Positions 34,196-44,455 of a stretch of 64,000 nt of DNA are shown here, piece by piece. Below the pieces are notes generated by a model that was given only the letters and a program-made list of their open reading frames with translations, did not search any database and was not told the origin of the DNA. A program made the position numbers and the translations under genes. Origin of the DNA: Falsiroseomonas oleicola (GTDB lineage: Bacteria; Pseudomonadota; Alphaproteobacteria; Acetobacterales; Acetobacteraceae); the NCBI RefSeq assembly GCF_019029495.1, contig NZ_JAERQM010000001.1, forward strand, positions 1,364,001 through 1,428,000. Direction: 5' to 3'. How positions within the stretch are numbered: position 1 is the stretch's first letter; every line of letters begins with the position of its first letter.

Positions 34196-35371
34196 TCAGG
34201 CAAGACTCTCCGCGATTCGGGTGGCGAGACGGCGCGCCACCTCCGCCTTCGGCAGACGGGGCCAGTCCTCCACCCCCGCTTCCGTCACCAGATGCACGGC
34301 ATTCTCCGCGCCGCCCATGACGTCACCCGAGACATCATTGGCGACGATCCAGTCGCAGCCCTTCCGCAGGCGCTTGTCCTGCGCATGCGGCACCACGCTT
34401 TCCGTCTCCGCGGCAAAACCCACCACCAGCGCCGGGCGCTGCACCTGACGCTGGGCGATGGTGGCCAGGATGTCGGGGTTCAGCGTCAGGGCGATCTCGG
34501 GCGGCGGGGCGCCGGGCACCTTCTTGATTTTCTGGGAGCCGACATCGGTCGGGCGGAAATCCGCCACGGCGGCGGCAAAGACCGCGGCATCGGCGGGCAA
34601 CGCGGCTTCCACCGCCGCCAGCATCTGCCGCGCGCTTTCGATCCGCACGACGGTGACGCCGGCCGGATCCGGCACCGCGACCGGGCCGCTCACCAGCGTC
34701 ACGCGCGCGCCGAGCGCGGCCAGCGCCGCGGCGATCGCATGGCCCTGCCGGCCGCTGCTGCGATTGGCGATGTAGCGCACCGGGTCGATGTTTTCGTGAG
34801 TCGGCCCGCTGGTCACCACCACATGCCGGCCGGCGAGCGGGCCGTGATGCAGCAGGGCCTCGATCGCCGCCAGGATGGCGGGCGGTTCGGCGAGGCGGCC
34901 GGGGCCGCTTTCCGGCTCCGCCATGGCGCCCTCCTCCGGCCCCACCAGATGCACGCCGCGCGAGGCCAGCGCCTTCATATTGGCGACGGTCGCCGGATGC
35001 GCCCACATCGCCGGATTCATCGCGGGCGCCACCAGCACCGGCGCCCGCGTCGCCAGCAGCACGGTCGACGCCAGATCATCCGCCAGCCCCGCCGCCATCT
35101 TCGCCAGCAGGTCGGCGGAGGCCGGCGCCACCACCACCAGGTCCGGCGCGCGGGCCAGGCGGATATGGCCGATCTCGGCCTCCGCCGCCCAGAGGTCGTC
35201 ATGCACCCGGGCGCCGGAGATTCCGGCCAGCGCCTCCTTCGTCACGAAGCGGGCGCCGCCGGCGGTCAGGATCGGCGTCACGGCATGGCCGGCGCGGCGG
35301 GCCAGCCGCACCAGTTCCAGCGCCTTATAGGCGGCGACACTGCCTGAAACGATCAGAAGCAAATTGGCCAT
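34196..35371 (-). CDS. coaBC: Bifunctional phosphopantothenoylcysteine decarboxylase/synthetase
   Basis: A 391-residue enzyme for two steps of coenzyme A synthesis. The CoaC flavoprotein half has [15 protein letters not shown], the catalytic His in EIGHIRLAR and PAMNPAMW. The CoaB half has [23 protein letters not shown], the conserved NDV in IVANDVSGD and a Lys in SQKIKKV. The length matches the family. It is directly upstream of dut. Confidence 0.96.
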   Translation of the reverse strand: MANLLLIVSGSVAAYKALELVRLARRAGHAVTPILTAGGARFVTKEALAGISGARVHDDLWAAEAEIGHIRLARAPDLVVVAPASADLLAKMAAGLADDLASTVLLATRAPVLVAPAMNPAMWAHPATVANMKALASRGVHLVGPEEGAMAEPESGPGRLAEPPAILAAIEALLHHGPLAGRHVVVTSGPTHENIDPVRYIANRSSGRQGHAIAAALAALGARVTLVSGPVAVPDPAGVTVVRIESARQMLAAVEAALPADAAVFAAAVADFRPTDVGSQKIKKVPGAPPPEIALTLNPDILATIAQRQVQRPALVVGFAAETESVVPHAQDKRLRKGCDWIVANDVSGDVMGGAENAVHLVTEAGVEDWPRLPKAEVARRLATRIAESLA

Positions 35372-35454
35372 GGCCGCCAGCCTAGACTGCCCCGGCCGGG
35401 CCGGCGAGGGGCTCTCCCTCCCGCCCCGGCCAGAACCGGGAGACGAAGAACAGC

Positions 35455-36018
35455 ATGCGCAGAATGATCCTCGCCGCGACCGCCGCCGCCTGGCTGCTGG
35501 CCCCCGCCGCGCTGCGCGCGGATGAGATCGGCGACGCCATCACCGAGGCCGGCCGTGCCTATGCCGCCGGCGACCTGGCCGCGGCCCGCACCGCGCTGGG
35601 CGAGGCCAGCCAGTTGCTGCAGCAGCGCGCCGCGGATGGGCTGGTGCTGGCCCTGCCGGCGGCGCCGGCCGGCTGGACCGCGGAAGACGCCGAAAGCCAG
35701 GCCGCCGCGACCATCTTCGGCGGCATGACCCAGGCGAGCCGCAGCTACCGCAACGGGTCGGACCAGACGGTGCGGGTGGAGATCGCCGCCGACAATCCGA
35801 TGATCGCCCAGGTGGCGATGATCCTCGGCAATCCGGCCATGGCCGGCGCCATGGGCCGGCTGGTGCGCATCGGCCCGCATCGCGGCGTGCAGGGCCAGGA
35901 TGGCAATATCACCATGCTGCTGAAGAACCGCTATTTGGTGCAGATCGGCGGCGACGCGCCGCTGGAGGCGAAGATGGCCTTCGCCCGCGCCGTGGATGCG
36001 ACGAAACTGCCGGACTGA
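35455..36018 (+). CDS. Hypothetical exported protein
   Basis: A 187-residue protein with a signal peptide (MRRMILAATAAAWLLAPAALRA). The mature part has an N-terminal helical repeat-like segment (DAITEAGRAYAAGDLAAARTAL) and a C-terminal domain with SYRNGSDQTVRVEIAADNPM. GGGAG precedes the ATG at a slightly long distance. It is divergent from coaBC. The family is not recognised, though the domain order recalls small periplasmic proteins of unknown function. Confidence 0.75.
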   Translation: MRRMILAATAAAWLLAPAALRADEIGDAITEAGRAYAAGDLAAARTALGEASQLLQQRAADGLVLALPAAPAGWTAEDAESQAAATIFGGMTQASRSYRNGSDQTVRVEIAADNPMIAQVAMILGNPAMAGAMGRLVRIGPHRGVQGQDGNITMLLKNRYLVQIGGDAPLEAKMAFARAVDATKLPD

Positions 36019-36034
36019 CAGGCCGGGCGGCGGG

Positions 36035-37171
36035 TTACGCCGCCGCCCGCCCCATGCGCCGCACGCCCATCTCCGCCAGCGTCTCCGCCAGCGCATCCAG
36101 TGCCCGGCCGATATCGGCCTCCGTCACCACCCCGATGCAGGCGATGCGAAAGGTATTGGCCGCGGCCAGCCGCCCCGGGAAGATCACGAAGCCGCGCTGC
36201 TTCATGCCGAGATACAGCTTCGAAAAGGCATAGGCGGGGTCGTCCGGGTCGTGGAAGGTGGCGACGATGGGGGATGCCACGGCATCGTCCAGCAGGGTGG
36301 AAAACCCCATCTGCCGCATGCCATCCACCAGCCGCCGCCAGCTTGCCCGGTAGCGGGCCTGGCGCGCCGGCACGCCGCCTTCCTCCGCATGCTCGCGCAG
36401 GGCCTCCGCCATCGCCAGAAGCAAATGCGTGGCGGGGGTGAAGCGGAACTGGCCGGTGCGTTCCAGATGCTGGTGCTGGTCCCAGAGGTCGAGCGTCAGG
36501 CTATGGCCATTGCCCTTCGTCTCCTCCAGCGCCGCGCGCTTGGCCACCACCCAGGCAAGGCCTGGCGGCGCCTGCAAGCCCTTGTTGGCGGAACAGACCA
36601 GCGCATCGAAAGCCAACGCCCTGGCGTCGATCTCGAAGGCGCCGAAGGAGGCGACGGCATCCACCAGCAGCGACTTGCCCATCCGCCGGCAGACGGCGGC
36701 GATCTCCGCCAACGGGTTCATGATGCCGGTGGAGGTCTCGCAATGCACGACCATTACATGGGTGATGGCCGGGTCGGCGCGCAGCGCCTCCTCGAACTGC
36801 TGGGCGGTCGGTGGGGTATAGGGGGCGGTGCGGAAGCTGGCATGGGGCGTGCGGATGCGGCGCGCCACCTCCAGCAGCCGGTCGCCATAGATGCCATTGG
36901 TGTGGATCAGCAGTTTGCCGTTCTCGGGCACGAAGCCGCCGATCACCGCCTCCACGCCCGATGTGCCGCTGCCGACCAGGGGGATCGCCGTGTGGCTGCC
37001 CTTGCCGTTGCAGATGTCCAGAAGATAGTCCCGGCAGAAGGCGATGGTCGAAACCATCTTCTCCTCGCCCGAGGCGTAGTCATGCAGCATGGCGCGCTTG
37101 ACGCGGGCCGAAAGGGTGGAGGGGCCGGGGGTGAGCATCAGCGGCTCGTCCTCAATCGGCGTCTCGGTCAT
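36035..37171 (-). CDS. Class V aminotransferase, 2-aminoethylphosphonate-pyruvate transaminase (PhnW)-like
   Basis: A 378-residue PLP enzyme. PhnW-like features are LTPGPSTLSARVKRAML at the start, GSGTSGVEAVIGG, the Asp of LLVDAVASFGAF and the PLP Lys in CSANKGLQAPPG (about 190). GGAGG lies 5 nt before the ATG at 37171; the in-frame upstream extension reaches into the divergent promoter and is rejected. PhnW makes phosphonoacetaldehyde, but no PhnX or PhnY is next to it. A related amino donor such as alanine or serine-glyoxylate is possible. Confidence 0.82.
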   Translation of the reverse strand: MTETPIEDEPLMLTPGPSTLSARVKRAMLHDYASGEEKMVSTIAFCRDYLLDICNGKGSHTAIPLVGSGTSGVEAVIGGFVPENGKLLIHTNGIYGDRLLEVARRIRTPHASFRTAPYTPPTAQQFEEALRADPAITHVMVVHCETSTGIMNPLAEIAAVCRRMGKSLLVDAVASFGAFEIDARALAFDALVCSANKGLQAPPGLAWVVAKRAALEETKGNGHSLTLDLWDQHQHLERTGQFRFTPATHLLLAMAEALREHAEEGGVPARQARYRASWRRLVDGMRQMGFSTLLDDAVASPIVATFHDPDDPAYAFSKLYLGMKQRGFVIFPGRLAAANTFRIACIGVVTEADIGRALDALAETLAEMGVRRMGRAAA

Positions 37172-37266
37172 CGCGGCCTCCGGCAGGTTCCAGGCATAGC
37201 CTAGGGGGCCATGGACCTGTCGCAAAGCCACCGGCATGCTGCCGGGATGCAGCTTGGAGCGCAGGC

Positions 37267-39258
37267 ATGGACAAGGTGACGCTGGAGATCCTCGGCCGCC
37301 AGGTGACGGCGGCGGCGGAGGGCATGGGCTTCACCCTGCAGCGCACCGGCCGCACGCTCTATGTGAAGGAGGCCTCGGATTTCGGCACCGCCCTCGTCGG
37401 GCTGGATGGGCGCTTCTTTGGCTATCCGCGCACCATCGGCGTCAGCCATTTCCTCGACCTGGATTGCGGCCCGACCCTGCGCGCGGTGCCGGATCTGGAG
37501 GATGGCGATGTCATCATCACCAACCACCCCTTCCTCAGCGAGGGGCTGTCCACGCATCTGCCGGACCTCAATCTCATCAGGCCCTATTTCCACGAAGGTC
37601 GCATCGTCGCCTATGGCTGGTGCTTCATCCATTCGGCCGATATCGGCGGGCGGGTGCCTTCCTCCATCTCGCCCTCCAATACCGACCTGTTCCAGGAGGG
37701 GCTGATGATCCCGCCGATGAAGCTGGTGCGGCGGGGGGAGATGAATCCGGATTTCCTGACGCTCTACCGCAGCAATGTCCGCACACCGGACCAGAACATG
37801 GGCGATGTGCGGGCGCAGTTGGCGGCGCTGCATGTCGGCCGGCTGAGTGTGGCGGAGATGATCGCGCAGCACGGCGTCGATGTCTTCCTCGAAGCCCAGG
37901 AAGCCTTGCAGGACTATGCCGACCAGAAGGCCCGCGCCGTCTTCGCCCGCATCCCGGATGGCGAATACCACGCCTGGGACTATCTGGACGACGACATGGT
38001 CTCGACCTTTCCCGTCCGCATCCGCCTGACCCTGCGGGTAAACTCGGGAAGGTTCGCGCTGGATTTCAGCGGCACCGATCCGCAGGTCGCCACCGCCTAC
38101 AACATCCCCACCCTCGGCCGGCGGCATGCCTGGTTCACCGCGCGGCTGATCGGCTGCGTCGCCACGCATGACCCCAGCATCCCGATGAATGCCGGCGTCT
38201 ACCGCGCCGTCACCGCCTTCGCCCCCGCCGGCAGCGTGGTGAATGCGGAGCCGCCCGCCGCCGTCGGCGTGCGCCAGCCCACCGGCCGGCGCATCTTCGA
38301 CATGATGACCGCCGCCTTGCTGCAGGGCGACCGGACGCTGATGGCGGCGGCCAGCGGCGGCGTTTCCACCCCCGTGGTGCTGGCGGAGGAGGAGACAGCG
38401 CAGGGCGACCGCAATGTCGTGGTGCTGGAGCCGATGATCGGCGGCATGGGCGCGCGGGAAGGCCATGACGGCGTCGATGGCCGCGACAGCGGCACCAGCA
38501 ACCTCGCCAACAACCCGATCGAGAGCATCGAGGCCGCCGCCCCCGTCCTCGTGCTGCATTACGGGCTGCGGGAGGATAGCGGCGGGCCGGGGCGCTGGCG
38601 CGGGGGCGCGGGCCTGGCCTTCACCTTCAAGGTGCTGCGGGATGGCTGCACGGTGCTGGCGCGCGGGATGGAACGCTGCCGCTTCCCGCCCTGGGGCGCC
38701 TTCGGCGGCCGGCCCGGCCTGCCCTTCCGGGTCATCCTCAACCACGGCCTGCCGGGGGAGCAGGTGATCGGCAAGATCGACCAGCTCTCGGTCGAGGCCG
38801 GCGACACGGTCACCATCCTCACCCCCGGCGCCGGCGGCTTCGGCGACCCTTTTGTGCGCGATCCCGAAGCCGTGCTGCGCGACGTGATTCTTCGGGTTGT
38901 CAGCGCGGAGAGTGCGGCGCGGGATTATGGCGTTGTGATCCGCGAGGGAGCGGTGGATGCGGAGGCCACCGAGGCGCTGCGCGCGGCGCGGCCACCGCGC
39001 GACACGGCGGGGATCGATTACGGCGAGGAACGCGAAGCCTATGAAGCCGTCTTCGACGATGACGCCATGGCGCGACTGAACGCGGCGCTTTTCGCCCTGC
39101 CGCGCCGCCAGCGCGGTCGGGCGAGACTGCGCGTGATGCAGGCAGCGGTGCCGGACATGCCGCAGGCGGGGCACCGCCCGCTGGTTGAGGTGCTGGCCGA
39201 TTCCGGCGCGGCGCGCCTGCGATTCGAGGACGCGCTGGCCGCGCTGGTGCGGGCATGA
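37267..39258 (+). CDS. hyuB: Hydantoinase B / N-methylhydantoinase-type subunit
   Basis: A 663-residue subunit of the HyuA/HyuB (oxoprolinase-like) ATP-dependent amidohydrolases. It begins MDKVTLEILGRQVTAAAEGMG and carries the family motifs FSGTDPQVATAYN, GGMGAREGHDG, RWRGGAG and PGAGGFGDP. A C-terminal extension of about 110 residues follows the core. Its last codons overlap hyuA (ATGA), so the two are co-translated. Substrates can be hydantoins, oxoproline or acetone-type ketones; these cannot be separated from sequence alone. Confidence 0.92.
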   Translation: MDKVTLEILGRQVTAAAEGMGFTLQRTGRTLYVKEASDFGTALVGLDGRFFGYPRTIGVSHFLDLDCGPTLRAVPDLEDGDVIITNHPFLSEGLSTHLPDLNLIRPYFHEGRIVAYGWCFIHSADIGGRVPSSISPSNTDLFQEGLMIPPMKLVRRGEMNPDFLTLYRSNVRTPDQNMGDVRAQLAALHVGRLSVAEMIAQHGVDVFLEAQEALQDYADQKARAVFARIPDGEYHAWDYLDDDMVSTFPVRIRLTLRVNSGRFALDFSGTDPQVATAYNIPTLGRRHAWFTARLIGCVATHDPSIPMNAGVYRAVTAFAPAGSVVNAEPPAAVGVRQPTGRRIFDMMTAALLQGDRTLMAAASGGVSTPVVLAEEETAQGDRNVVVLEPMIGGMGAREGHDGVDGRDSGTSNLANNPIESIEAAAPVLVLHYGLREDSGGPGRWRGGAGLAFTFKVLRDGCTVLARGMERCRFPPWGAFGGRPGLPFRVILNHGLPGEQVIGKIDQLSVEAGDTVTILTPGAGGFGDPFVRDPEAVLRDVILRVVSAESAARDYGVVIREGAVDAEATEALRAARPPRDTAGIDYGEEREAYEAVFDDDAMARLNAALFALPRRQRGRARLRVMQAAVPDMPQAGHRPLVEVLADSGAARLRFEDALAALVRA

Positions 39259-41384
39259 GCGCGTCGGATGACCGGAGCGCCGCAGGGCGCGGAGGTCTGA
39301 ATCCGCCGCGCCAGACAAGCGCGGAAGTGCGCATCGGCATCGATGTCGGTGGCACCTTCACCGACTTCGTCCTGTCCGGCGCGCCGGGCGGCCTGGTCTT
39401 CCATAAGGAACCGAGCACGCCGGCCGATCCCTCCGCCGCCGTCGAATCCGGGCTGGTCGCGGTGGTGGCGAAGGCGGGGCTCGCCATGGGCGATGTCACG
39501 CTGGTGGTGCATGGCACCACGCTCGGGCTGAACGCCATCATCCAGCGGCGCGGCGGGCCCATCGGGCTGGTCACCTCGCCGGGCAATACGGATGTGCTGG
39601 AAGTCGCGCGCTGCCGCATGCCGAATTCGGTGGATTTCCACCTGACCAAGGAAGCGGCGCTGGTGCCGCGCAACCTGTGCTTCGCGATTCCGGCGCGGCT
39701 GATGGTGGACGGCACCGTGCTGATGCGGCCGGAGCCCGCCGATTACGACCGCGTCGCCGGATCCCTGCGCGCCGCCGGCGTCGCCACCGTCGCGGTGATG
39801 CTGCTGCATTCCTACCTGCATCCGGCGCTGGAGGCGGAGGTGGCGCGCGAACTCGCCGCGCGCCTGCCCGGCGTGGCGATTTCCGCCTCGGCGCAGATCT
39901 GGCCGGAATCCCGCGAATATGAGCGGGCGCTGGTCGCCGTGCTGAACGGCTTCATCGCGCCGCTGATGCAGGGCTATTTCTCCCGCCTGGAATCGCGCCT
40001 CGCCGCGCGCGGCCTGACGGCGCCGATCAGCATCACGACATCGAATGGCGGCAGCGTCGGGCTGCGCAGCGCGGGCGAACGCCCGATCGAAACGGTGCTG
40101 TCCGGCCCGGCCTCCGGCGTCGTGGCGGCAGCGCAGGCGGCGGCGGGCACGCGCTTCACGCAGCTCATCACCCTCGACATGGGCGGCACCAGCAGCGACA
40201 TCGCGCTGACCAAGGCGGGGGAGCCCGAATACACCACCCGCACCACGGTCGGCGATTTCCCCCTGGTGATGCCGGTGGTGAATGTCTCCGCCATCGGGGC
40301 GGGCGGCGGCTCCATCCTCTGGGTCGATCCGCAGGGCGTGCTGAAGGTCGGCCCGCGCAGCGCCGGCGCCGCGCCCGGCCCGGTCTGCTACGGCCGCGGC
40401 GGCACGGAACCCACCGTCACCGACTGCTACCTGGCGATCGGCTGGATCGATCCGGACGCCTTCCTCGGCGGCCGCATGAGGCTGGACCGCGCGGCGGCGG
40501 AAGCGGCGCTGCTGCCTCTCGCCGCACGGCTCGGCTTCACCGGCGCGGATGCGCCCGCCCGCGTGGCGGAAGCGGCGTTGGCGGTCGCCACGGCGGCGAT
40601 GGCGACCGAACTGGCCAAGGGCCTCGCCCAGCGCGGCGAGGATGCGTCCCAATTCGCCCTGATGCCTTTCGGCGGCGCCGGGCCGACGCATGCGAATCTG
40701 CTGGCGGAAGCGGCGCGGCTGCCGGCGGTGCTGGTGCCGCCGGCGCCATCCACCTTCTGCGCGCTCGGCGCGATCCTGGCCGATGTGAAGCGGGATTTCG
40801 TGCGTTCCCTCCGCCTGCGCCTCGGCGCGGAGGGCGCCATGGCGCGGCTGCGTGCGGCACTGTCCGCGCTTTCGGCGGAGGCCACGAACTGGCTGGCGGG
40901 CGAGGGCACCATGCTGGCCGGCCATATCCTCTCCGCCACCACCGAGATGCGCTATGCCGGCCAGAGTTTCGAACTGACCGTGGACTGGACGGCGGAGGCT
41001 TTCGACGATCCGACGCCCGATATGTTGGCGGAGCTGTTTCATCGGGTGCATGAGGGCGTCTACGGTTTCCGCGACACGGCCAGCGCGGTGGAGCTGACAT
41101 CCCTGCGAGTCCGCGTCACCGGCCGCATGGCCCCGGTCGAGCTGCCCGCCGCCCCGATGCTGCCCAGCGCCGCACCCCCCGGCACCCGCCGCGTCTTCCG
41201 CGCCGGGTCCTGGCGGGATGTGCCGGTCTGGCGGCGCGAGGCGCTCGGCTTCGGTGCCGAAGTCGCGGGTCCGGCGATCCTGGAACAGGAGGACAGCACG
41301 CTGGTGTTGCTGCCCGGCTGGGTGCTGCGCGCCGACCGCCAGGGCAACCTGGAGATGCTCCGAGCGGCTACATCAACCCCTTGA
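39255..41384 (+). CDS. hyuA: Hydantoinase A / oxoprolinase-type subunit
   Basis: A 709-residue ATP-binding subunit with the actin/Hsp70-like fold. Phosphate-binding motifs are VRIGIDVGGTFTDFVL (about 25-40) and LDMGGTSSDIAL (about 310); other family motifs are VVHGTTLGLNAI and FGGAGPTHA. The first about 24 residues are poorly conserved, and an alternative start near VRIGIDVGG is possible, but the ATG overlaps the hyuB stop. It ends 17 bp inside the convergent Nudix gene. Confidence 0.93.
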   Translation: MSASDDRSAAGRGGLNPPRQTSAEVRIGIDVGGTFTDFVLSGAPGGLVFHKEPSTPADPSAAVESGLVAVVAKAGLAMGDVTLVVHGTTLGLNAIIQRRGGPIGLVTSPGNTDVLEVARCRMPNSVDFHLTKEAALVPRNLCFAIPARLMVDGTVLMRPEPADYDRVAGSLRAAGVATVAVMLLHSYLHPALEAEVARELAARLPGVAISASAQIWPESREYERALVAVLNGFIAPLMQGYFSRLESRLAARGLTAPISITTSNGGSVGLRSAGERPIETVLSGPASGVVAAAQAAAGTRFTQLITLDMGGTSSDIALTKAGEPEYTTRTTVGDFPLVMPVVNVSAIGAGGGSILWVDPQGVLKVGPRSAGAAPGPVCYGRGGTEPTVTDCYLAIGWIDPDAFLGGRMRLDRAAAEAALLPLAARLGFTGADAPARVAEAALAVATAAMATELAKGLAQRGEDASQFALMPFGGAGPTHANLLAEAARLPAVLVPPAPSTFCALGAILADVKRDFVRSLRLRLGAEGAMARLRAALSALSAEATNWLAGEGTMLAGHILSATTEMRYAGQSFELTVDWTAEAFDDPTPDMLAELFHRVHEGVYGFRDTASAVELTSLRVRVTGRMAPVELPAAPMLPSAAPPGTRRVFRAGSWRDVPVWRREALGFGAEVAGPAILEQEDSTLVLLPGWVLRADRQGNLEMLRAATSTP

Positions 41385-41910
41385 GCCGCAGCAGGCCGAA
41401 GGTCGCCATCGTCGTCGCGTCCAGGATCGTGCCGTCGCGCAGCATCGCCTCCAGCTCCGCCAGCGGCACGGCGCGGGTGACGATGTCCTGCTCCTCCACC
41501 TCCGGCATGGCCGCCCCCTGGGTCAGGCCGCGCGCGACAAAAATGTCGTAGGCCTGGGTCATGCTGCCCTGGGCCAGGTTCAGCCGGCCGCCATGCTGCC
41601 AGTCGCTGGCGGCCAGCCCCGTCTCCTCCAGCAATTCGTGGCGTGCCGCCTCCAGCGGATCGGTGCCGGGCGGGCCCCACATGCCCTGCACGAATTCCCA
41701 TTGCCGCAGGCCGACCGGGTAGCGGAACTGTTGGACGAGCTGCACCGAGCCATCGGCATGCAGCGCCACCACCGTGACGAAATCCGTCTTCTCCACCACG
41801 CCATAGATGCCGGTGGAGCCGTCGCGGCGGCGGATGTCATCTTCGCGCACCCGCATCCAGGCGTTGCGGTAGATCTCGCGCGAGGCGAGGGTCTCGATAT
41901 CCGGGATCAC
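41368..41910 (-). CDS. Nudix hydrolase, ADP-ribose pyrophosphatase-like
   Basis: About 180 residues. The fold markers IYGVVEKTDFVTVVALHADG and QQFRYPVGLRQWEF fit ADP-ribose/NDP-sugar pyrophosphatases. The Nudix box is atypical: HELLEETGL has His in place of the usual Arg, and the upstream Glu of GxxxxxE is not at its place (GTDPLEAA). Most metal-binding glutamates remain. The start is taken as the GTG at 41910, one base after the stop of the upstream gene; an ATG at 41955 is in frame but overlaps that gene. Confidence 0.85.
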   Translation of the reverse strand: MIPDIETLASREIYRNAWMRVREDDIRRRDGSTGIYGVVEKTDFVTVVALHADGSVQLVQQFRYPVGLRQWEFVQGMWGPPGTDPLEAARHELLEETGLAASDWQHGGRLNLAQGSMTQAYDIFVARGLTQGAAMPEVEEQDIVTRAVPLAELEAMLRDGTILDATTMATFGLLRLKGLM

Positions 41911-41911
41911 G

Positions 41912-42526
41912 TCAGCCAATGTCGTTCGCCTCGCGCAGGGCCGCGGCGGCGTCATGGTCGCCGCGCGCCTCCAGCGCGCGGGCGACCATGATGCGATCCG
42001 CCTCCGGGCGATTCTGACTCTGCTTGCGCTTGCCGGTCCAGTGCCGAACGGTCAGGCGGATGCCGACCAGGGCCTTGAACATCCCCTCCATGTATTTTTG
42101 GGGCTGGGCGTCCATGTCGAAGCCGGGGGTGGGTTCATAGGCGGCGGCCATGGCGCGCATCTGGATGGCGATCTCGGCCGGGTTCTCGATCAGTGTCGCG
42201 ATGCCTTCCGCCTGCACCACATCGTAGTTCCAGGTGGGCACGCTGGGATGCTGGCCGTACCAGGTCGGCGAGACATAGGCATGCGGCCCGCGGAACACCG
42301 CCAGCGCCGGCGCGCCCTGCCCCTCAAAACAGCGCCAATGCGGATTGGCGCGGGCGACATGGCACAGCAGTTGCGCCGGCTGGTCACCCTTCGGGCGGAC
42401 CAGGTGGAAGGGCAGGTGGCTGACCATCAGCGGATCGGCGCTGACGAGCATGCCGAAGTCATGGCGCTCGACATGGCCGAGAATCCAGTCGGGGTCTTCC
42501 ACCCGGAAGGCGGCGGGGGTGTACAT
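41912..42526 (-). CDS. FMN-binding negative transcriptional regulator (PaiB-like)
   Basis: A 204-residue protein of the PaiB family, split-barrel flavoproteins. Hallmarks are MYTPAAFRVEDPDWILGHV, SHLPFHL, HVARANPHWR, AVFRGPHAYVSPTWY and VPTWNYDVV. PaiB was named as a negative regulator of sporulation and protease genes in Bacillus; here the role is more likely flavin- or haem-linked. It is upstream of, and nearly overlapping, the Nudix gene. Confidence 0.92.
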   Translation of the reverse strand: MYTPAAFRVEDPDWILGHVERHDFGMLVSADPLMVSHLPFHLVRPKGDQPAQLLCHVARANPHWRCFEGQGAPALAVFRGPHAYVSPTWYGQHPSVPTWNYDVVQAEGIATLIENPAEIAIQMRAMAAAYEPTPGFDMDAQPQKYMEGMFKALVGIRLTVRHWTGKRKQSQNRPEADRIMVARALEARGDHDAAAALREANDIG

Positions 42527-42672
42527 GGCGGGATGATCCTGCGGGCGAACGGGCAACGCGGCCTGGAAGGCCTGGCGGAAAGGCTCAGAAGCCGATGGTA
42601 GCTCGTCGTCGCATGTGCATGCGGAAACTCTGCACCGGAGTCCCGCCGCCGGAGCATTGCATTTCCGAAGGG

Positions 42673-43548
42673 TCAGCCCCGCGACCGCGCATGAACCAGC
42701 AGCGCCAGCCCGCCCAGCGTCAGCACCCCGCCGACGATGTCGCTGACATAGAGCCTTTCCCCCAGCAGCGCCCAGCCGAACACGGCGGCCAGCGGCGGGG
42801 CCAGCAGCTGCAGGGCGGTGGCCGTGGAGGCCGGCACGCGGCGCATCATGGCAAAGTTCAGCGCATAGGCGCCGATACCCACCACCACCATGGACCAGAT
42901 CATCGCCGCCCAGGTGGGGGCGCTGGCCGGCCCCGGCGGGCCGCCTTCCAGCGCCAGCGCCAAGGCGAGGCACAACAAGGCGGAGACCAGGGTCTGGCCG
43001 AAGCTGGCCATCCAGATATCCACCCGCCCCTTGGCCGGCGCATAGACCAGCAGCCCGACCGCCTGGGAAATGGCGGCGCCGATGGCGAAGACGAAGCCCA
43101 GCGCCTCCGCCGCCGCCAGCCCGTCCAGCGCGCGGAGAAAACCCAGCAGCGCCACGCCGGACCAGCCGATGGCGAGCCCGACCCAGGCCAGCCGCGGCAG
43201 CGGCCGGCGCAGGAACAGGCTTTCCCCGGCGGCGACCATCAGCGGCGTGGTGGCGCAGATCAGCGCGACCAGGCCGGTCGGGATGCGCGCCATGGCGAGC
43301 CAGGCGAAGGCCAGGTAGCCGCCCATGCCGCAAAGGCCGAGCACCGCCACCCGCCCCATATCCCCCGGCCGCGGCAGCCGCGCCCGCAGCACCAGGGCCA
43401 GCACCGCCAGCAGCGGCACGGTCAGCGAAAAGCGGATGGCCAGCGACCAGAGCGGCGGCCATTCCTTCACCACCACCCCCGCCACGGTGAAGGCGGAGGC
43501 CCAGATGGCGACGAAGCTGCCGGCGATCAGCAGCGCGCTGGCGTTCAT
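42673..43548 (-). CDS. EamA-family (DMT) transporter
   Basis: A 291-residue inner-membrane protein with ten hydrophobic segments in two EamA repeats. It shows IAGSFVAIWASAFTV at the start, LALVALICATTPLMVA-like segments, and PLAAVFGWALLGERLYVSDIVGGVLTLGGLALL at the end, the typical second-repeat signature. It probably exports or imports a small metabolite; the substrate is unknown. Confidence 0.92.
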   Translation of the reverse strand: MNASALLIAGSFVAIWASAFTVAGVVVKEWPPLWSLAIRFSLTVPLLAVLALVLRARLPRPGDMGRVAVLGLCGMGGYLAFAWLAMARIPTGLVALICATTPLMVAAGESLFLRRPLPRLAWVGLAIGWSGVALLGFLRALDGLAAAEALGFVFAIGAAISQAVGLLVYAPAKGRVDIWMASFGQTLVSALLCLALALALEGGPPGPASAPTWAAMIWSMVVVGIGAYALNFAMMRRVPASTATALQLLAPPLAAVFGWALLGERLYVSDIVGGVLTLGGLALLVHARSRG

Positions 43549-43612
43549 GGAAAAGCTGCCTTCCCTGCTGGCCCTGGCATTCCTTAAGCCAGCAGCGGCG
43601 AGGGTTGCACCC

Positions 43613-44455
43613 TCAGCCGCGGCGGGCCAGGGCCGCGTCCAGCGTGTTCTCCAGCAGGCAGGCGATGGTCATCGGGCCGACGCCGCCCGGCACCGGGGTG
43701 ATGGCGGCGCAATGGGCCGCGACCTCGGCGAAGGCGACATCGCCGACCAGCCGGCCATCGGCCAGACGGTTGATGCCGACATCGATCACCGTGGCGCCTT
43801 CCGCCACCCAGTCGCCCCGCACCATCTCCGGCCGGCCCACCGCCGCCACCAGGATCTCGGCGCGGCGGCATTCGGCGGGCAGGTCGCGGGTGCGGGAATG
43901 CACGATGGTGACGGTGCAATCGGCCGCCAGCAGCAACTGCGCCATCGGCCGGCCGACGATATTGCTGCGCCCGAGCACCACCGCCCGCGCCCCCGGCAAA
44001 GCGGCGCCGGCGGCCTTCAGCAGGTGCATGACGCCCTTGGGCGTGCAGGGGGTCAGGCCCGGCTGGCCGCTGGCCAGCAGCCCGGCATTCAATGGATGAA
44101 AACCATCCACATCCTTCTCCGGCGCCACGGCGGCGATCACGCGGTCGGCCCGGATCTGCGGCGGCAGCGGCAATTGCACGAGGATGCCGTCCACGGCCGG
44201 GTCGGCGTTCAGCCGGGCGACCTCCGCCAGCAATTCGGCCTCCGTCGTGCTGGCCGGCAGGGCGATGGTGGCGCTGTCGAAGCCGACCTCCTTCGCCGCC
44301 TTGTCCTTGTTGCGGACATAGACGCCGGAGGCCGGGTCCTCCCCCACCCGCACGACGCGCAGGCCGGGGCGGAAGCCGAGGCCGGCGGTGCGGGCGGCGA
44401 TGGTCTGGCGCAGCGTGGCGGCGACCGCCTTGCCGTCGATGAGGGTGGCCGTCAT
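43613..44455 (-). CDS. folD: Methylenetetrahydrofolate dehydrogenase/cyclohydrolase
   Basis: A 280-residue bifunctional folate enzyme. Motifs are [22 protein letters not shown] (catalytic Lys), ILVQLPLP, the Asp-containing [31 protein letters not shown] (NADP site) and [15 protein letters not shown]. The start MTATLIDGK at 44455 overlaps the DUF167 stop (ATGA). It is the last gene of a YggT-DUF167-FolD operon. Confidence 0.96.
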   Translation of the reverse strand: MTATLIDGKAVAATLRQTIAARTAGLGFRPGLRVVRVGEDPASGVYVRNKDKAAKEVGFDSATIALPASTTEAELLAEVARLNADPAVDGILVQLPLPPQIRADRVIAAVAPEKDVDGFHPLNAGLLASGQPGLTPCTPKGVMHLLKAAGAALPGARAVVLGRSNIVGRPMAQLLLAADCTVTIVHSRTRDLPAECRRAEILVAAVGRPEMVRGDWVAEGATVIDVGINRLADGRLVGDVAFAEVAAHCAAITPVPGGVGPMTIACLLENTLDAALARRG

